Shown piece after piece: positions 1 through 9,063 of a stretch of DNA of 64,000 nt; within the stretch, counting starts at the first letter, position 1; every line of letters begins with the position of its first letter. The stretch spans positions 3,410,001-3,474,000 of the forward strand of contig NZ_CP113068.1 of assembly GCF_026625885.1 (NCBI RefSeq). The letters run 5' to 3'. The notes beneath the pieces are model-generated. The model saw only the letters and a program-made list of their open reading frames with translations, searched no databases and had not been told where the DNA came from. A program made the position numbers and the translations under genes. The DNA comes from Roseateles sp. SL47. Lineage in GTDB: Bacteria > Pseudomonadota > Gammaproteobacteria > Burkholderiales > Burkholderiaceae_C.

Positions 1-699
1 ATCGGCCAGGGCGGCTGCTCCGGCGTCGAAATGCTTCCCCCCGCGCCTGGCAAAGCCGTGGCGGGTGTTCGGATACTGGTGGAGTTCCAGCCCAAAGACG
101 GGCCGCAGCGCCTGGGACATGGCCACCAGGGTGGACGGGGGAATGAAATCGTCCTGCGCGGCGAGGTGGATCAGCAGCGGGCAGGCAACGGTGTGGACCT
201 CGTCGAGGTGGCGCTCGATGCCCACGCCGTAGTAGACAACGGCGGCGTCCGAGCGGCAGCAGGCCGCCACCCGGTAGCTGAGCAGGCCGCCGAGGCAATA
301 GCCGACACACCCCACCTTGCGCGTCTGGCCGTCCAGCTGTCGCAGCCAGTCCATGACGTGCTGCAGATCGTTCACCCCCAGGTCCACATCAAACGACCGG
401 CCCAGCGCCAGTGCTTCTTCGCGTTCGGTGTTGTCATGCTCGGAAAACAGCGCCCGGGGGCGCTGACGCCAGTACATGTCCGGGCACAGGGCGTGGAAGC
501 CCTGGGCTGCCAGCCGGTCGCAGACCTGCTGCATGTCGGCATTCACGCCCAGCATCTCGTGCAGCACAACAACACCCGGCGCAGTGGCATCGCGGGCGCG
601 TGCCAGGTAGGCGTCGATGACACCCGGCCGTCCATCCGGTTGGGGCAGGGTCTGGTTGAAGCGCCGGGGCGGGTGAAGGGGAGGGAAGGTGCTGCTCAT
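1..699 (-). CDS. Dienelactone hydrolase family protein (3' end outside window)
   Basis: Alpha/beta hydrolase of the dienelactone hydrolase family, cytosolic, which in characterised members opens the lactone ring in chlorocatechol or related aromatic degradation. About 233 residues are visible and the C-terminus runs off the left edge. Read from the ATG at 699: HEMLG near residues 47-51 supplies the usual Glu, GYCLGG near 133-138 carries the nucleophile Cys135, QDDFIP near 182-187 gives the catalytic Asp and RHGFA near 213-217 the His, so the Cys-Asp-His triad is complete. The family is clear; the substrate is not. It is the last of a run of minus-strand genes. Confidence 0.9.
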   Translation of the reverse strand, partial: MSSTFPPLHPPRRFNQTLPQPDGRPGVIDAYLARARDATAPGVVVLHEMLGVNADMQQVCDRLAAQGFHALCPDMYWRQRPRALFSEHDNTEREEALALGRSFDVDLGVNDLQHVMDWLRQLDGQTRKVGCVGYCLGGLLSYRVAACCRSDAAVVYYGVGIERHLDEVHTVACPLLIHLAAQDDFIPPSTLVAMSQALRPVFGLELHQYPNTRHGFARRGGKHFDAGAAALAD

Positions 700-789
700 C
701 GGTGATCGACCGAGGCGCGGCCCCGGTCACAGTGCGTGGTGATCGGTCCCATCGCCCTCAATGTCTGAAACGGCCTGCGGGACAGCACA

Positions 790-1242
790 CTAAGGCCGCT
801 GCTGCCAATCCGTCCAGGCGACGTAAAGGAATCCGCCGACCAGCCCCCAGTGCTCGAAGAAGCTGTTCATCAGCATGAATCGCTCCTGCCCGGTGGCGTC
901 CCAGTAGCGGTTGGCCATGAAGGTGGCGGCTGCGGTGAACGCCGCCAGTGCCAGCGCACCCAGCCACCGCAACCGCCCGCTGAGGATGAGCGCCGAGGCG
1001 CCCAGCTCCAGCGCGATCACCAGACCGGCGAACAACGGTGCCGGCGCCAGCCCGAAGTGCTGCATCTCGCCGATGGCGCCGCCGAAGTCAAACAGCTTCA
1101 CCAGGCCGCCTTGCAGGTAGGCGGCGCAGAGCAGCAGCAAGGCGACCCAGCGCACCGGCCCGACGGCTGGGGCGCCGTTCAAGCCAGTGCTCGACTCGGC
1201 GTTCAACCCGGCACTCGACCCGGCGCTTGACCCGGCGCTCAT
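790..1242 (-). CDS. DoxX family membrane protein
   Basis: Small integral membrane protein of the DoxX family (150 residues, four predicted hydrophobic segments: about 33-50, 66-86, 92-110 and a weaker C-terminal one). The chosen ATG at 1242-1240 overlaps the TGA of the upstream amidohydrolase as ATGA, so the two are probably translationally coupled. A longer upstream reading in the same frame is out-of-frame amidohydrolase sequence. The first 25 residues are a low-complexity Ser-Ala-Gly/Leu repeat encoded by short tandem repeats of about 12 bp (1187-1240). The role of DoxX proteins is poorly defined; some are linked to redox or quinone chemistry. Confidence 0.82.
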   Translation of the reverse strand: MSAGSSAGSSAGLNAESSTGLNGAPAVGPVRWVALLLLCAAYLQGGLVKLFDFGGAIGEMQHFGLAPAPLFAGLVIALELGASALILSGRLRWLGALALAAFTAAATFMANRYWDATGQERFMLMNSFFEHWGLVGGFLYVAWTDWQQRP

Positions 1243-3131
1243 ACGGCCCAGCAGGCGCAGCCGAGGGCGCCCCAGAAGCTCTTCAGATCCGACACCGGGG
1301 CATTGCTGGCCCAGGCGCGCGCATGGTCGTGCTGGTGAACGGCGCAGTGGGTGGCGCAGTCGCAGCTGATCGTGCGCTGGATGGCGGCTTGAAGCGGACG
1401 GCCCTCCTTGTCGCCCCAACCGGCATACCCTCCGAAGCGGCTGACGGGTGACCAGTCTGGCAGCGGCAGGGGCGGCGAGGTTTCATCGTCCCCGCTGAAC
1501 TCGCCGGCGCCCCAGACCACCTTGCCGCCGACGACGGTCAGCAAGGCGCTTGTGTCGGCGATGTCGCTTTCGGCGCAGGCAAAGAAGTCCCGATCGGGCA
1601 CCACCAGATCGGCCAGCATGCCTTCCTGGATACGGCCCTTCTTGCCTTCCTCATTGCTGAACCACGTGACGTTTTCGGTCCACATCCGCAGGGCCTGTTC
1701 ACGGTCCAGGCAATTGCGCTGCGGCGTGAGCTGCAGGCCGCCGACGGTCTTGCCGGTGATCAGCCAGGACAGCGACACCCACGGGTTGTAGGAGGCCACG
1801 CGGGTGGCATCGGTGCCGGCGGAGACCTTCAGGCCCTTGTCCAGCATCTTGCGCACGGGCGGGGTGGCTTCAGCAGCGCCCGCGCCGTAGCGTTCCACGA
1901 AGTACTCGCCCTGATAGGCCATCCGATGCTGCACGGCCACACCGCCGCCCAGGGCGGCAATGCGGTCCATGGAGGCTTCGGAAATGGTCTCGGCATGGTC
2001 GAAGAACCAGTTCAGGCCTTCCAGCGGAATGTCCTGGTTGACCTTCTCAAACACATCCAGCGCCCGGCTGATGGTTTCGTCGTAGGTGGCGTGCATGCGC
2101 CAGGGCCAGCGGTTCTCTGCCAGGATGCGCACCACTTCCTCCAGGTCGCCTTCCATCTGGGGCGGCATGTCCGGGCGCTCCACGCGGAAGTCCTCGAAGT
2201 CCGCGGCGGAGAACACCAGCATTTCGCCGGCGCCGTTATGGCGGAAGTAGTCGTCGCCCTGCTTGTATTGGGATTCCCGGGTCCAGCGCAGGAAGTCGTC
2301 CTTTTCCTGCTTGGGCTTCTGGGTGAAGAGGTTGTAGGCCAGACGGATGGTCAACAGCTGGTCTTTGGCCAGTTGCTCGATCACCTCGTAGTCGTCGGGA
2401 TAATTCTGGAAACCGCCGCCTGCATCGATGGCGCCGGTGATGCCCAGTCGGTTCAGTTCCCGCATGAACAGGCGGGTGCTATTGATCTGATAGTTCAGCG
2501 GCAGCTTCGGGCCCTTTGCCAGTGTGGCGTAGAGGATGGCGGCATTGGGCTTGGCCAACAACAGGCCGGTGGGGTTGCCTTGGCTGTCGCGAGCGATCTG
2601 GCCGCCGGGTGGTTCGGGCGTGTCCTTGGTGTAGCCCACGGCGCGCAGTGCGGCGGCGTTCAACAGGGCGCGGTCATACAGATGCAGGATGAACACTGGC
2701 GTATCTGGCGCCACGGCATTGAGTTCATCCAGCGTTGGCAGCCGCTTTTCTGCGAATTGGTGCTCGGTGAACCCGCCCACCACGCGGACCCATTGCGGGG
2801 TGGGTGTCACATCGACCTGGCGCTTCAGCATGGCCATCGCGTCGGCGAGAGAGCGCACGCCGTCCCAGCGCAACTCCATATTGAAGTTGAGGCCGCCGCG
2901 GATGATGTGCAGGTGGTTATCGATCAGGCCGGGCAGCACACGTTTGCCGCGCACATCGATCACCTTGGTGCGAGGCCCGGCGAAGGCCATCACCTCCTGC
3001 TCATGGCCGACCTTGAGGAAGCTGCCGTCCTTGATGGCCACGGCCTGGGCGGTGGGTTGTGCGCGATTGAGCGTGGTGAACAGACCGCGATGCAGGATCA
3101 GGTCAGCATGGACGGTAGAAGTTTCAGCCAT
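1239..3131 (-). CDS. YtcJ-like amidohydrolase family protein
   Basis: Metal-dependent hydrolase of the amidohydrolase superfamily, YtcJ-like branch, about 630 residues, probably cytosolic. From the ATG at 3131 the N-terminal beta sandwich holds KRVLPGLIDNHLHI, whose HxH is the metal site; further ligands are in HATYDET, DHAET and AGTDATR. The C-terminal part has the typical KGRIQEGMLADLVV strand. The chosen start gives an N-terminus MAETSTVHADL that fits the family; 36 upstream residues in the same frame are Pro/Arg-rich and overlap the XapX gene. It overlaps the XapX stop by 8 bp and the DoxX start by 4 bp. Substrate unknown. Confidence 0.9.
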   Translation of the reverse strand: MAETSTVHADLILHRGLFTTLNRAQPTAQAVAIKDGSFLKVGHEQEVMAFAGPRTKVIDVRGKRVLPGLIDNHLHIIRGGLNFNMELRWDGVRSLADAMAMLKRQVDVTPTPQWVRVVGGFTEHQFAEKRLPTLDELNAVAPDTPVFILHLYDRALLNAAALRAVGYTKDTPEPPGGQIARDSQGNPTGLLLAKPNAAILYATLAKGPKLPLNYQINSTRLFMRELNRLGITGAIDAGGGFQNYPDDYEVIEQLAKDQLLTIRLAYNLFTQKPKQEKDDFLRWTRESQYKQGDDYFRHNGAGEMLVFSAADFEDFRVERPDMPPQMEGDLEEVVRILAENRWPWRMHATYDETISRALDVFEKVNQDIPLEGLNWFFDHAETISEASMDRIAALGGGVAVQHRMAYQGEYFVERYGAGAAEATPPVRKMLDKGLKVSAGTDATRVASYNPWVSLSWLITGKTVGGLQLTPQRNCLDREQALRMWTENVTWFSNEEGKKGRIQEGMLADLVVPDRDFFACAESDIADTSALLTVVGGKVVWGAGEFSGDDETSPPLPLPDWSPVSRFGGYAGWGDKEGRPLQAAIQRTISCDCATHCAVHQHDHARAWASNAPVSDLKSFWGALGCACWAV

Positions 3132-3456
3132 GACGGGTCTCCGAATGGACATCGGCCGCTGTGGCGGCCGTGGCGGAAGAATGGGTGTTGGTGCGACGGG
3201 GGAAGGCGGCCACCTCGGCGCACTTAGGCAATTGGCCAAACATATGGGGCTTCACCTGATGGTGCAGCCATGACACCTCGGTCGACGCTTCGCGGTGGAC
3301 CAGCTTCTTCACCAGTGGTGGCACCTGCTCACCGATCAAGATGCCGAGCAACCCGACCAGTGCGATCACCGGCGGCGCTGGCGAGCGCACATTAAACAGA
3401 GCGTAGATCACGCCCACCAGCAGGCCTACGGCCAGCGACACAAGATAGGGTTTCAT
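3124..3456 (-). CDS. XapX domain (DUF1427) membrane protein
   Basis: A 110-residue protein with two hydrophobic segments (about 3-23 and 28-46) holding the XapX signature PYLVSLAVGLLVGVIYALF followed by RSPAPPVIALVGLLGIL. The C-terminal half is polar, with several His and Thr residues, and lacks similarity I can name. It overlaps the amidohydrolase start by 8 bp. XapX proteins often sit next to isochorismatase-like hydrolases and amidohydrolases, as here. Function unknown. Confidence 0.85.
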   Translation of the reverse strand: MKPYLVSLAVGLLVGVIYALFNVRSPAPPVIALVGLLGILIGEQVPPLVKKLVHREASTEVSWLHHQVKPHMFGQLPKCAEVAAFPRRTNTHSSATAATAADVHSETRHG

Positions 3457-3741
3457 TCATCACCTCAACCACGACCACAACCTCAACCCAACGCACCCCT
3501 GCGGCTCCCTGCCCAAGGGTGCGACCGGCTCCGCCTTCCGCCTGTCCCGCCTGGTCTGCGCTCCATCCGTTCAGTGCAGCACCAGCGCCCCATTGACGCC
3601 GCGAAGCAGCGCACTAGCGCCCCAACATTCCCCGGGCCCCCGGCCCCGGGGCCTTCAAGCGGAGCGCGTGGATCCGGCTCCGCCGGTCCACCGCGCTCGC
3701 CCCCCTGGGGGGGCCGACGAAGTCGGTAGGGGGGGGGCTAT
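3457..3741. repeat. Intergenic gap with REP-like G-rich repeat
   Basis: No gene is seen between the isochorismatase stop and the XapX start. The left part has repeated C/G blocks around 3627-3655. The part from about 3690 to 3738 contains a CCCCCCTGGGGGGG palindrome (3700-3713), then a CCGAC-GAA-GTCGG hairpin (3714-3726), then a run of G. This arrangement resembles extragenic palindromic repeats I recall from Burkholderiales genomes. It could act as a transcript-processing or attenuation site inside the operon. Confidence 0.5.
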
Positions 3742-4395
3742 TCAGCCCTCATGGGCATTGAACATCGACTTCGCGTAAGTGATGCCCAGGCCATAGGCGC
3801 CGCCGAACTTCTTGGCGATGCCGGTGGTCAGGTCGTAGGTTTCTGCACGGGCCCAGTCACGCTGCAGTTCCAGCATGTACTGCAGGGCCGTCATCGGACG
3901 GGCACCGGCCTGCACCATGCGTTCCACGGCGCGCTCATGCGCTTCGGTGGACACGTCGCCGCAAGCGTCGGTGATGATGTAGACCTCAAACCCCTGCTCG
4001 AGCGCGGAGATGGCCGGGCCAACGATGCACACCGACGTCCACAGGCCGGCCAGCACGATGCGCTCGCGACCGATGGCGTTCACCACCTTGATCACGTTGG
4101 CGTCTTCCCAGGTGTTCATCGACGTGCGGTCGATCAGTTCCTGGCCGGGGAAGGCGGACGTGATCTCTTCGTACATCGGGCCGGAGAAGCTCTTCTCGGC
4201 CACGGTGGTCAGGATGGTCGGCACCTTGAAGCCGGCAGCCGCGTTGGAGATCAGCGCGGCGTTGTTGCGCAGCTCGATGGCATCGATCGACTTGGTGGCG
4301 AAGGACATCTGCGACTGGAAGTCGATCAGGATCAGGGTGTGGTCCTTGGGGGAGACGAGTCCGGCGCCGGGGGTGGGGGTGGCGGTGATGGCCAT
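3742..4395 (-). CDS. YcaC-like isochorismatase family hydrolase
   Basis: Cysteine hydrolase of the isochorismatase superfamily, 217 residues, closest by eye to E. coli YcaC. The catalytic triad is visible: Asp25 in LILIDFQSQ, a Lys in TTVAEKSF (about 68) and nucleophile Cys123 in LWTSVCIVGPA. The last 20 residues are typical of the YcaC branch. It is the first gene of a minus-strand set with XapX and the amidohydrolase, although a 285-bp gap with a G-rich repeat separates it from XapX. Substrate unknown; the start has an AAAGGACTC Shine-Dalgarno. Confidence 0.88.
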   Translation of the reverse strand: MAITATPTPGAGLVSPKDHTLILIDFQSQMSFATKSIDAIELRNNAALISNAAAGFKVPTILTTVAEKSFSGPMYEEITSAFPGQELIDRTSMNTWEDANVIKVVNAIGRERIVLAGLWTSVCIVGPAISALEQGFEVYIITDACGDVSTEAHERAVERMVQAGARPMTALQYMLELQRDWARAETYDLTTGIAKKFGGAYGLGITYAKSMFNAHEG

Positions 4396-4540
4396 GGTGG
4401 GAGTCCTTTCGTGAATCAGTCAACAAGCGGCCAAACCTGATGTTCGACCTCGGGCTGAAGTCTGCGTTGCACTTGCGGCGGCGTGATCTCCAAGATGGGA
4501 GGGGGAGACCCCTTCTCGATCGTCGCAATCCGGGCCGCCT

Positions 4541-4554
4541 TCCCCATATGGGGA
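4541..4554. promoter_or_regulatory. 14-bp perfect palindrome in divergent promoter region
   Basis: TCCCCATATGGGGA is a perfect 14-bp inverted repeat in the 267-bp gap between the divergent isochorismatase and LuxR-type regulator genes. Nearby G-rich blocks (4494-4512) form further imperfect inverted repeats. It is placed like an operator, perhaps for the adjacent regulator; that link is inference. Confidence 0.4.
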
Positions 4555-4662
4555 GGGGGGTGGTATGTCTGGTGCTAAACAAGGCTTCACAAGTCATCAC
4601 TCGCCGCCGGGGCGTGAAGCCACGACTATCAAGGTCATGCGATTTGTGAAGGAGCTGACACC

Positions 4663-5289
4663 ATGTTGAATTGGCCGACCCAACGTATCCAGGTCAGCGT
4701 GGCCTATGCCGACCCGCTGGTGGCCATCGGGCTGAGTACGGTGCTGTCTCAGCAGGTGGACATTGATGTGGTGGCGGCGGATGGGCGCGCGGCTCCCGGG
4801 CCGCACATCGTGGTGGCGGACTATGAGCGCGGGCTCAATCTGGTCGCCAGCCGCTCCACCGGACGTGAGCGCCATGCACCGGCACCCAAGGTGCTGGTGG
4901 TCACGGCCAATGACCGAGAACAGGAAGTCCGCTCCGCGCTGGAAGCCGGTGTGGAAGGTTATCTCGAGCTGGGCTGCAATGTGCAGGACCTGGTGTCTGG
5001 CGTGCGCCAACTCGCTCGCGGGTCCCGGTATCTGAGCGCCATGGCGGCGCAGCGGATTGCCGCAAGCATGGCCCGGTCCACCTTGACCGAACGCGAACAG
5101 CAGGTGCTGGGCCTGGTGGCGCGCGGCAAGAGCAACAAGGGGGTGGCCCTGGCGCTGGACATCTCCGCTGGCACGGTCAAGGCGCACATGAAGGCGATTC
5201 TGAGCAAGCTGGATGCCGAAACACGCACCGAAGCCGCCAGCATCGCGATGGAGCGCGGGTTGATCGGGGCAGCGATGCTGGTGTCCTGA
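4663..5289 (+). CDS. LuxR-family (NarL-type) regulator with atypical receiver
   Basis: A 208-residue DNA-binding regulator. Residues 9-115 have the fold pattern of a receiver, with putative phosphoacceptor Asp53 in IVVADYE, but the second acidic pair is weak (YADP) and the conserved Lys after GYL is replaced (GYLELGC, 99-105). Residues about 138-195 are a clear LuxR helix-turn-helix (TLTEREQQVLGLVARGKSNK, then GTVKAHMKAILSKL). The start follows a good GAAGGAGCTG Shine-Dalgarno. No kinase is adjacent. It is divergent from the isochorismatase operon and may control it. Confidence 0.85.
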   Translation: MLNWPTQRIQVSVAYADPLVAIGLSTVLSQQVDIDVVAADGRAAPGPHIVVADYERGLNLVASRSTGRERHAPAPKVLVVTANDREQEVRSALEAGVEGYLELGCNVQDLVSGVRQLARGSRYLSAMAAQRIAASMARSTLTEREQQVLGLVARGKSNKGVALALDISAGTVKAHMKAILSKLDAETRTEAASIAMERGLIGAAMLVS

Positions 5290-5505
5290 TCGGAGAATTC
5301 GAAAGCCGGGATCGTTAAAGCTGCCAATGTGGGCGTTTATCGCCCATATTCTGGCGCTTGCAGGGCCTTTGACGGGCGCCGGGTGCCGGTCCGAGGCCCC
5401 TCCCGCGTGTTTCCATTGGTAAGTGCCGCGCGGAGTGACTTTCGTCCGTTGTGGTGGCGGGCGCGGATCCGTAGCCTGCTGGGTGTCGACCTGACCCCTG
5501 GTGCC

Positions 5506-7578
5506 ATGGCTTCCCCTTTCCGCCTGAAAACGTCCCTGCCCGAAGACACATTGCGGGTGCATGCCTGCGTCTCACGGGAATCCCTGAGTGATCTGGGTGA
5601 CACCACCCTGACCGTCCTGAGCGAACGCAAGGATATTCAGGCGAGCGAGCTGTTGGGGCAGTTGGCCACCTTGACGGTGACGCTGAGTGATGCCGACCCG
5701 CGCCATGTGAGCGGTTATGTCACCCGCTTCGCCCGCAACGGTTTCGAGGGCAAGCACTGCGTCTATCAAATGACGCTCAAGCCCTGGCCCTGGTTGATGA
5801 CGCGCACCTCGGACTGCCGCATCTTCCAGGAAATGACGGTGCCGGACATCGTCAAGATGGTGTTTGACGACCACCCGATGGCGCGCTTCGAGCTCAAGCT
5901 GATGCGCCCCTACCGGACCTGGAATTACTGTGTCCAGTACCGGGAGACGGATTTCAATTTTGTCGCCCGTCTGCTGGAGCACGAGGGCATTTACTGGTAC
6001 ATCCAGCACGACGAGACCGGACACAAGCTGGTGCTGTGCGATTCCGCGAGTGCGCACGACGCGGTGCCCAGCTGCGCCAGCCTTCCGTTTTACGGCAGTG
6101 GGGGGCAGGTGCCGCCCCAGCTGGAGCATGTGGCGCACTGGTCCAACGTCCAGTGTGTGCAGCCCGGCAAGGTGGTGATCACCGACTACGACTTCCAGCG
6201 CCCGTCCACTTCGTTGCAGACCAGCCAGAGCCGCAAGCGCAATTACGACTTGTCGGACGGGGAAATCTTCGACTACCCGGGCGGCTACATCCAGAACGGC
6301 GATGGCGCGCAGTATGTGGAAGACCGGCTGGACGAACTGCAGAGCGCTTACGACGTCTACGAAGGCATGACCAATGCGCAGGGCGTGCATACCGGCCACC
6401 TGCTGTCGCTCAGCCGCCACCCGAGTGACGACCAGAATGCGCAGTATCTGGTGACCGGCACCACGCTGCACCTGCGCCAGGCCGTCAGCGAAGCCGGCTC
6501 CGGCTCGACCGAACTCAGCTGCAACTTCCACTGCATTCCGGCTGCGCAGCAATTCCGCCCTTTGCGTCGCACGCCCAAGCCGATGGTGTCCGGGCCACAG
6601 ACGGCCATCGTCACCGGGCCGGCCGGCGAAGAAATCCACACCGACAAATTTGGCCGGGTGAAAGTGCAGTTCCACTGGGACCGGCGTGGCCAACGCAATG
6701 AACAAAGCTCTTGCTGGGTCAGCGTGGCGCATCCGTGGGCGGGCGCCAACTTTGGCGGGGTGCATATCCCGCGCATTGGCCAGGAGGTGATTGTCGGGTT
6801 CCTGGAAGGCGACCCGGACGCTCCCATCATCATCGGAAGAACCTACAACGGCGAAAACCTGCCCCCGTGGGATCTGCCCGCCAATGCCACCCAGAGCGGC
6901 TTCCTGACGCGTTCGACCAAAGGCGGCAGTTACGGCAATGCCAACGCCATCCGGTTCGAGGACAAGAAGGGCGAGGAGCAGGTCTGGATCCACGCCGAGA
7001 AGAATCAGGACATCGAGGTCGAGAACGACGAGACGCATTGGGTCGGACGCGACCGGACCAAGACGATTGACCGCCACGAAACGACGCTGGTGAAGGGCAA
7101 CCGCACCGAGACGGTCAACCTGGATGAAACGATCACCGTCCATCAGAATCGCACCGAGCGTGTGGACCTGGACGAGAAGATCTCCATCGGGATGAACCGC
7201 ACCGAGGATGTGGGCGTTAATGAGACCGTGTCCATTGGCGCGAATCAGAAGATCGACATCGGCGGCATGAAGACCGAGACGATCACGATGGCGTCGATGC
7301 AGAACGTCGGTCTGGGGCGGATGGACAACGTCGGCCTGGGCTACAACCTCAATGTCGGTGGCCTCATGGCGACGGTGGTCGGCCTCAACCAGATCACCAC
7401 CGTAGGTAATGCCATCAGCATCACGGCGGGTGACCGTCTGAGCATCACGGTGGGAGCCAGCAGCCTGCTCATGACCAAGGATGGGCGGATCGAGATCAGC
7501 GGCAAGGAAGTGATCATCCGCGGCGACAAGAAAGTGGAAGTGCACGGTGATGATGTCGACACCAACCCGGTCGGTTGA
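5506..7578 (+). CDS. vgrG: Type VI secretion tip protein VgrG
   Basis: Trimeric spike protein at the tip of the type VI secretion tube, about 690 residues. Residues 1-330 match the gp27-like part (EGIYWYIQHDETGHKLVLCD). The gp5 OB fold follows, with TDKFGRVKVQFHWDRRG and GGVHIPRIGQEVIVGFLEGD. The C-terminal beta helix has repeats such as NRTETVNLDETITV and NRTERVDLDEKISI, ending in VEVHGDDV. I chose the ATG at 5506 (MASPFRL) because upstream residues do not resemble a VgrG N-terminus; the frame is open from 5329, so an earlier start cannot be excluded. It overlaps the DUF2169 gene and probably loads the Rhs toxin downstream. Confidence 0.92.
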   Translation: MASPFRLKTSLPEDTLRVHACVSRESLSDLGDTTLTVLSERKDIQASELLGQLATLTVTLSDADPRHVSGYVTRFARNGFEGKHCVYQMTLKPWPWLMTRTSDCRIFQEMTVPDIVKMVFDDHPMARFELKLMRPYRTWNYCVQYRETDFNFVARLLEHEGIYWYIQHDETGHKLVLCDSASAHDAVPSCASLPFYGSGGQVPPQLEHVAHWSNVQCVQPGKVVITDYDFQRPSTSLQTSQSRKRNYDLSDGEIFDYPGGYIQNGDGAQYVEDRLDELQSAYDVYEGMTNAQGVHTGHLLSLSRHPSDDQNAQYLVTGTTLHLRQAVSEAGSGSTELSCNFHCIPAAQQFRPLRRTPKPMVSGPQTAIVTGPAGEEIHTDKFGRVKVQFHWDRRGQRNEQSSCWVSVAHPWAGANFGGVHIPRIGQEVIVGFLEGDPDAPIIIGRTYNGENLPPWDLPANATQSGFLTRSTKGGSYGNANAIRFEDKKGEEQVWIHAEKNQDIEVENDETHWVGRDRTKTIDRHETTLVKGNRTETVNLDETITVHQNRTERVDLDEKISIGMNRTEDVGVNETVSIGANQKIDIGGMKTETITMASMQNVGLGRMDNVGLGYNLNVGGLMATVVGLNQITTVGNAISITAGDRLSITVGASSLLMTKDGRIEISGKEVIIRGDKKVEVHGDDVDTNPVG

Positions 7579-8953
7579 AGACCTGCGCGGTGCCGACCTG
7601 CCGCGACTCGTCCTGCGGGACCTGACGGGGCGGACGCATCTGCACTTCGACGCCATGGACCCGGCGCTGCGCCTGATCCACACCGTGGTGCTGAAAGACC
7701 GGTATCGACTCGGTGAGCCGGATGAAGCGGGGGTGTCGCCGCTGCTGCTCGATGAGACGCCCGCGCCGCTGAATGATGAAGACTTGCCGCATGACGGCAA
7801 CCCTGCCTGCACCATCCGGGAGGAGAGTGACCTCGCACCCTTCAAACCGATGTGCGATGTGTTGGTCGTGGGATCTGCTTTCGCCCCGGAGGACACACCG
7901 GTGCCGTCTTTTGTGGCGCGCCTGCGGGTGTTTGAGCCGAGAGTGACGAGCGAGGCAACTGGCGCCGATCCGGCCCCTGCGCGCGATGCGTGGAGCCCGT
8001 TGGTCGACAAGCATCTGCGCATCCACGGACCTCGCTGGTGGGTGCGCCGCGATGCGCAGGCTCAGGCGCGTGGGGGGCGCTCCTCCGGACCGGATGACTG
8101 GATGCTCAGCCCCTCCGAACCGATCGAGCGCTGCGGACTGCGTTATGAATACGGCTTTGGCGGGCAATGCCGCATCGATGTGGGCAGTGCCATGGCGGCA
8201 GAGGTGCCGACACGTTACTACCTGCGCCCGGATCAACTGGCGCAGCACCCGGACGGTGCCGCGCCGCCCCCGAACCGACCGCTCGCGCACGAGGCGAGCC
8301 GCTTCAATCCGGCGGGGCAGGGGTTCACGCGCGAGTGGTTTTTGAAAGCCAGCAAGGCCGACCGCCTGCCAGCGCATCAGATCGAACCTGCGCTGCAGCC
8401 CATTTCGGTGGACGACTTCTGGCATGTGGCAGCCGGACGAGACGCGCTGGAGACGGCGGGCTTTGGCCCGGTGGAGCGTGGATGGGCCCCGCGGGTGGAG
8501 TGGATTGGCCGCGAAAAGCCGGATCCCGCGCATGTGGCCGCAGGACTGGCCCTGAATCCTGATTTTGATTTCCGCTACTGGAACTGCGCGCCTGCGGATC
8601 AGCAGTGTCGGCTCCTTCGTGGCGGGGAGCGACTGGTGCTGGACAACCTCTGGCCTCGCCACCACCCAGCGGCACGGCGGGTGGCGGGCGGGCATCGCAT
8701 GACGATGTTCGATCTTCCAGCACGCGGACTGGTGCTGATGGGCATCGACGGCGATGGCGACGTGCGCTGCTTCGATCCGGTCATCGACACGGTGTTGATC
8801 GATACGGACAACGGCCACGTCGATCTCTGCTGGCGATGGAGCATCAGCGCCCGCTATGGCCTGGAAGAAGCACGCTTGATGGAGGCCAGGACTCCCGGGC
8901 AACGCGCCAGACTGGCGGAGTTGCGGACCGTTTTGGCCCAACCCCTGGAGTAG
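7550..8953 (+). CDS. DUF2169 type VI effector adaptor
   Basis: A DUF2169 protein of about 467 residues; the family is known as adaptor/chaperone proteins for type VI effectors. The signature lies near residues 100-115 (FKPMCDVLVVGSAFAP), with a later conserved block YEYGFGGQC and the RYWNCAPADQQ segment near 345. The start lies inside the 3' end of vgrG (GTG 7547, ATG 7550 and ATG 7553 are all in frame), so the genes are translationally coupled. Its place between vgrG and the PAAR-like Rhs gene implies that it helps mount this Rhs toxin on VgrG. Confidence 0.88.
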   Translation: MMSTPTRSVEDLRGADLPRLVLRDLTGRTHLHFDAMDPALRLIHTVVLKDRYRLGEPDEAGVSPLLLDETPAPLNDEDLPHDGNPACTIREESDLAPFKPMCDVLVVGSAFAPEDTPVPSFVARLRVFEPRVTSEATGADPAPARDAWSPLVDKHLRIHGPRWWVRRDAQAQARGGRSSGPDDWMLSPSEPIERCGLRYEYGFGGQCRIDVGSAMAAEVPTRYYLRPDQLAQHPDGAAPPPNRPLAHEASRFNPAGQGFTREWFLKASKADRLPAHQIEPALQPISVDDFWHVAAGRDALETAGFGPVERGWAPRVEWIGREKPDPAHVAAGLALNPDFDFRYWNCAPADQQCRLLRGGERLVLDNLWPRHHPAARRVAGGHRMTMFDLPARGLVLMGIDGDGDVRCFDPVIDTVLIDTDNGHVDLCWRWSISARYGLEEARLMEARTPGQRARLAELRTVLAQPLE

Positions 8954-9063
8954 GTGATGGCAGGCGTCACGCCCGACCTCGACCTGCCGCCCGACCTCAT
9001 CAAACGCCGATAGCAGCCCGCCGTCGGTTCCTGATCGCTGCTGATTGCCCCCTGAACGTTCCC

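Noticed and set aside
5572..8022. 816-residue minus-strand reading frame
   Set aside because: Antisense shadow of vgrG and the DUF2169 gene; His/Asp/Val-rich composition typical of GC-rich reverse frames.
8605..9063. N-terminal extension of the Rhs protein
   Set aside because: Out-of-frame DUF2169 sequence; the PAAR-like domain begins at the ATG 9064.
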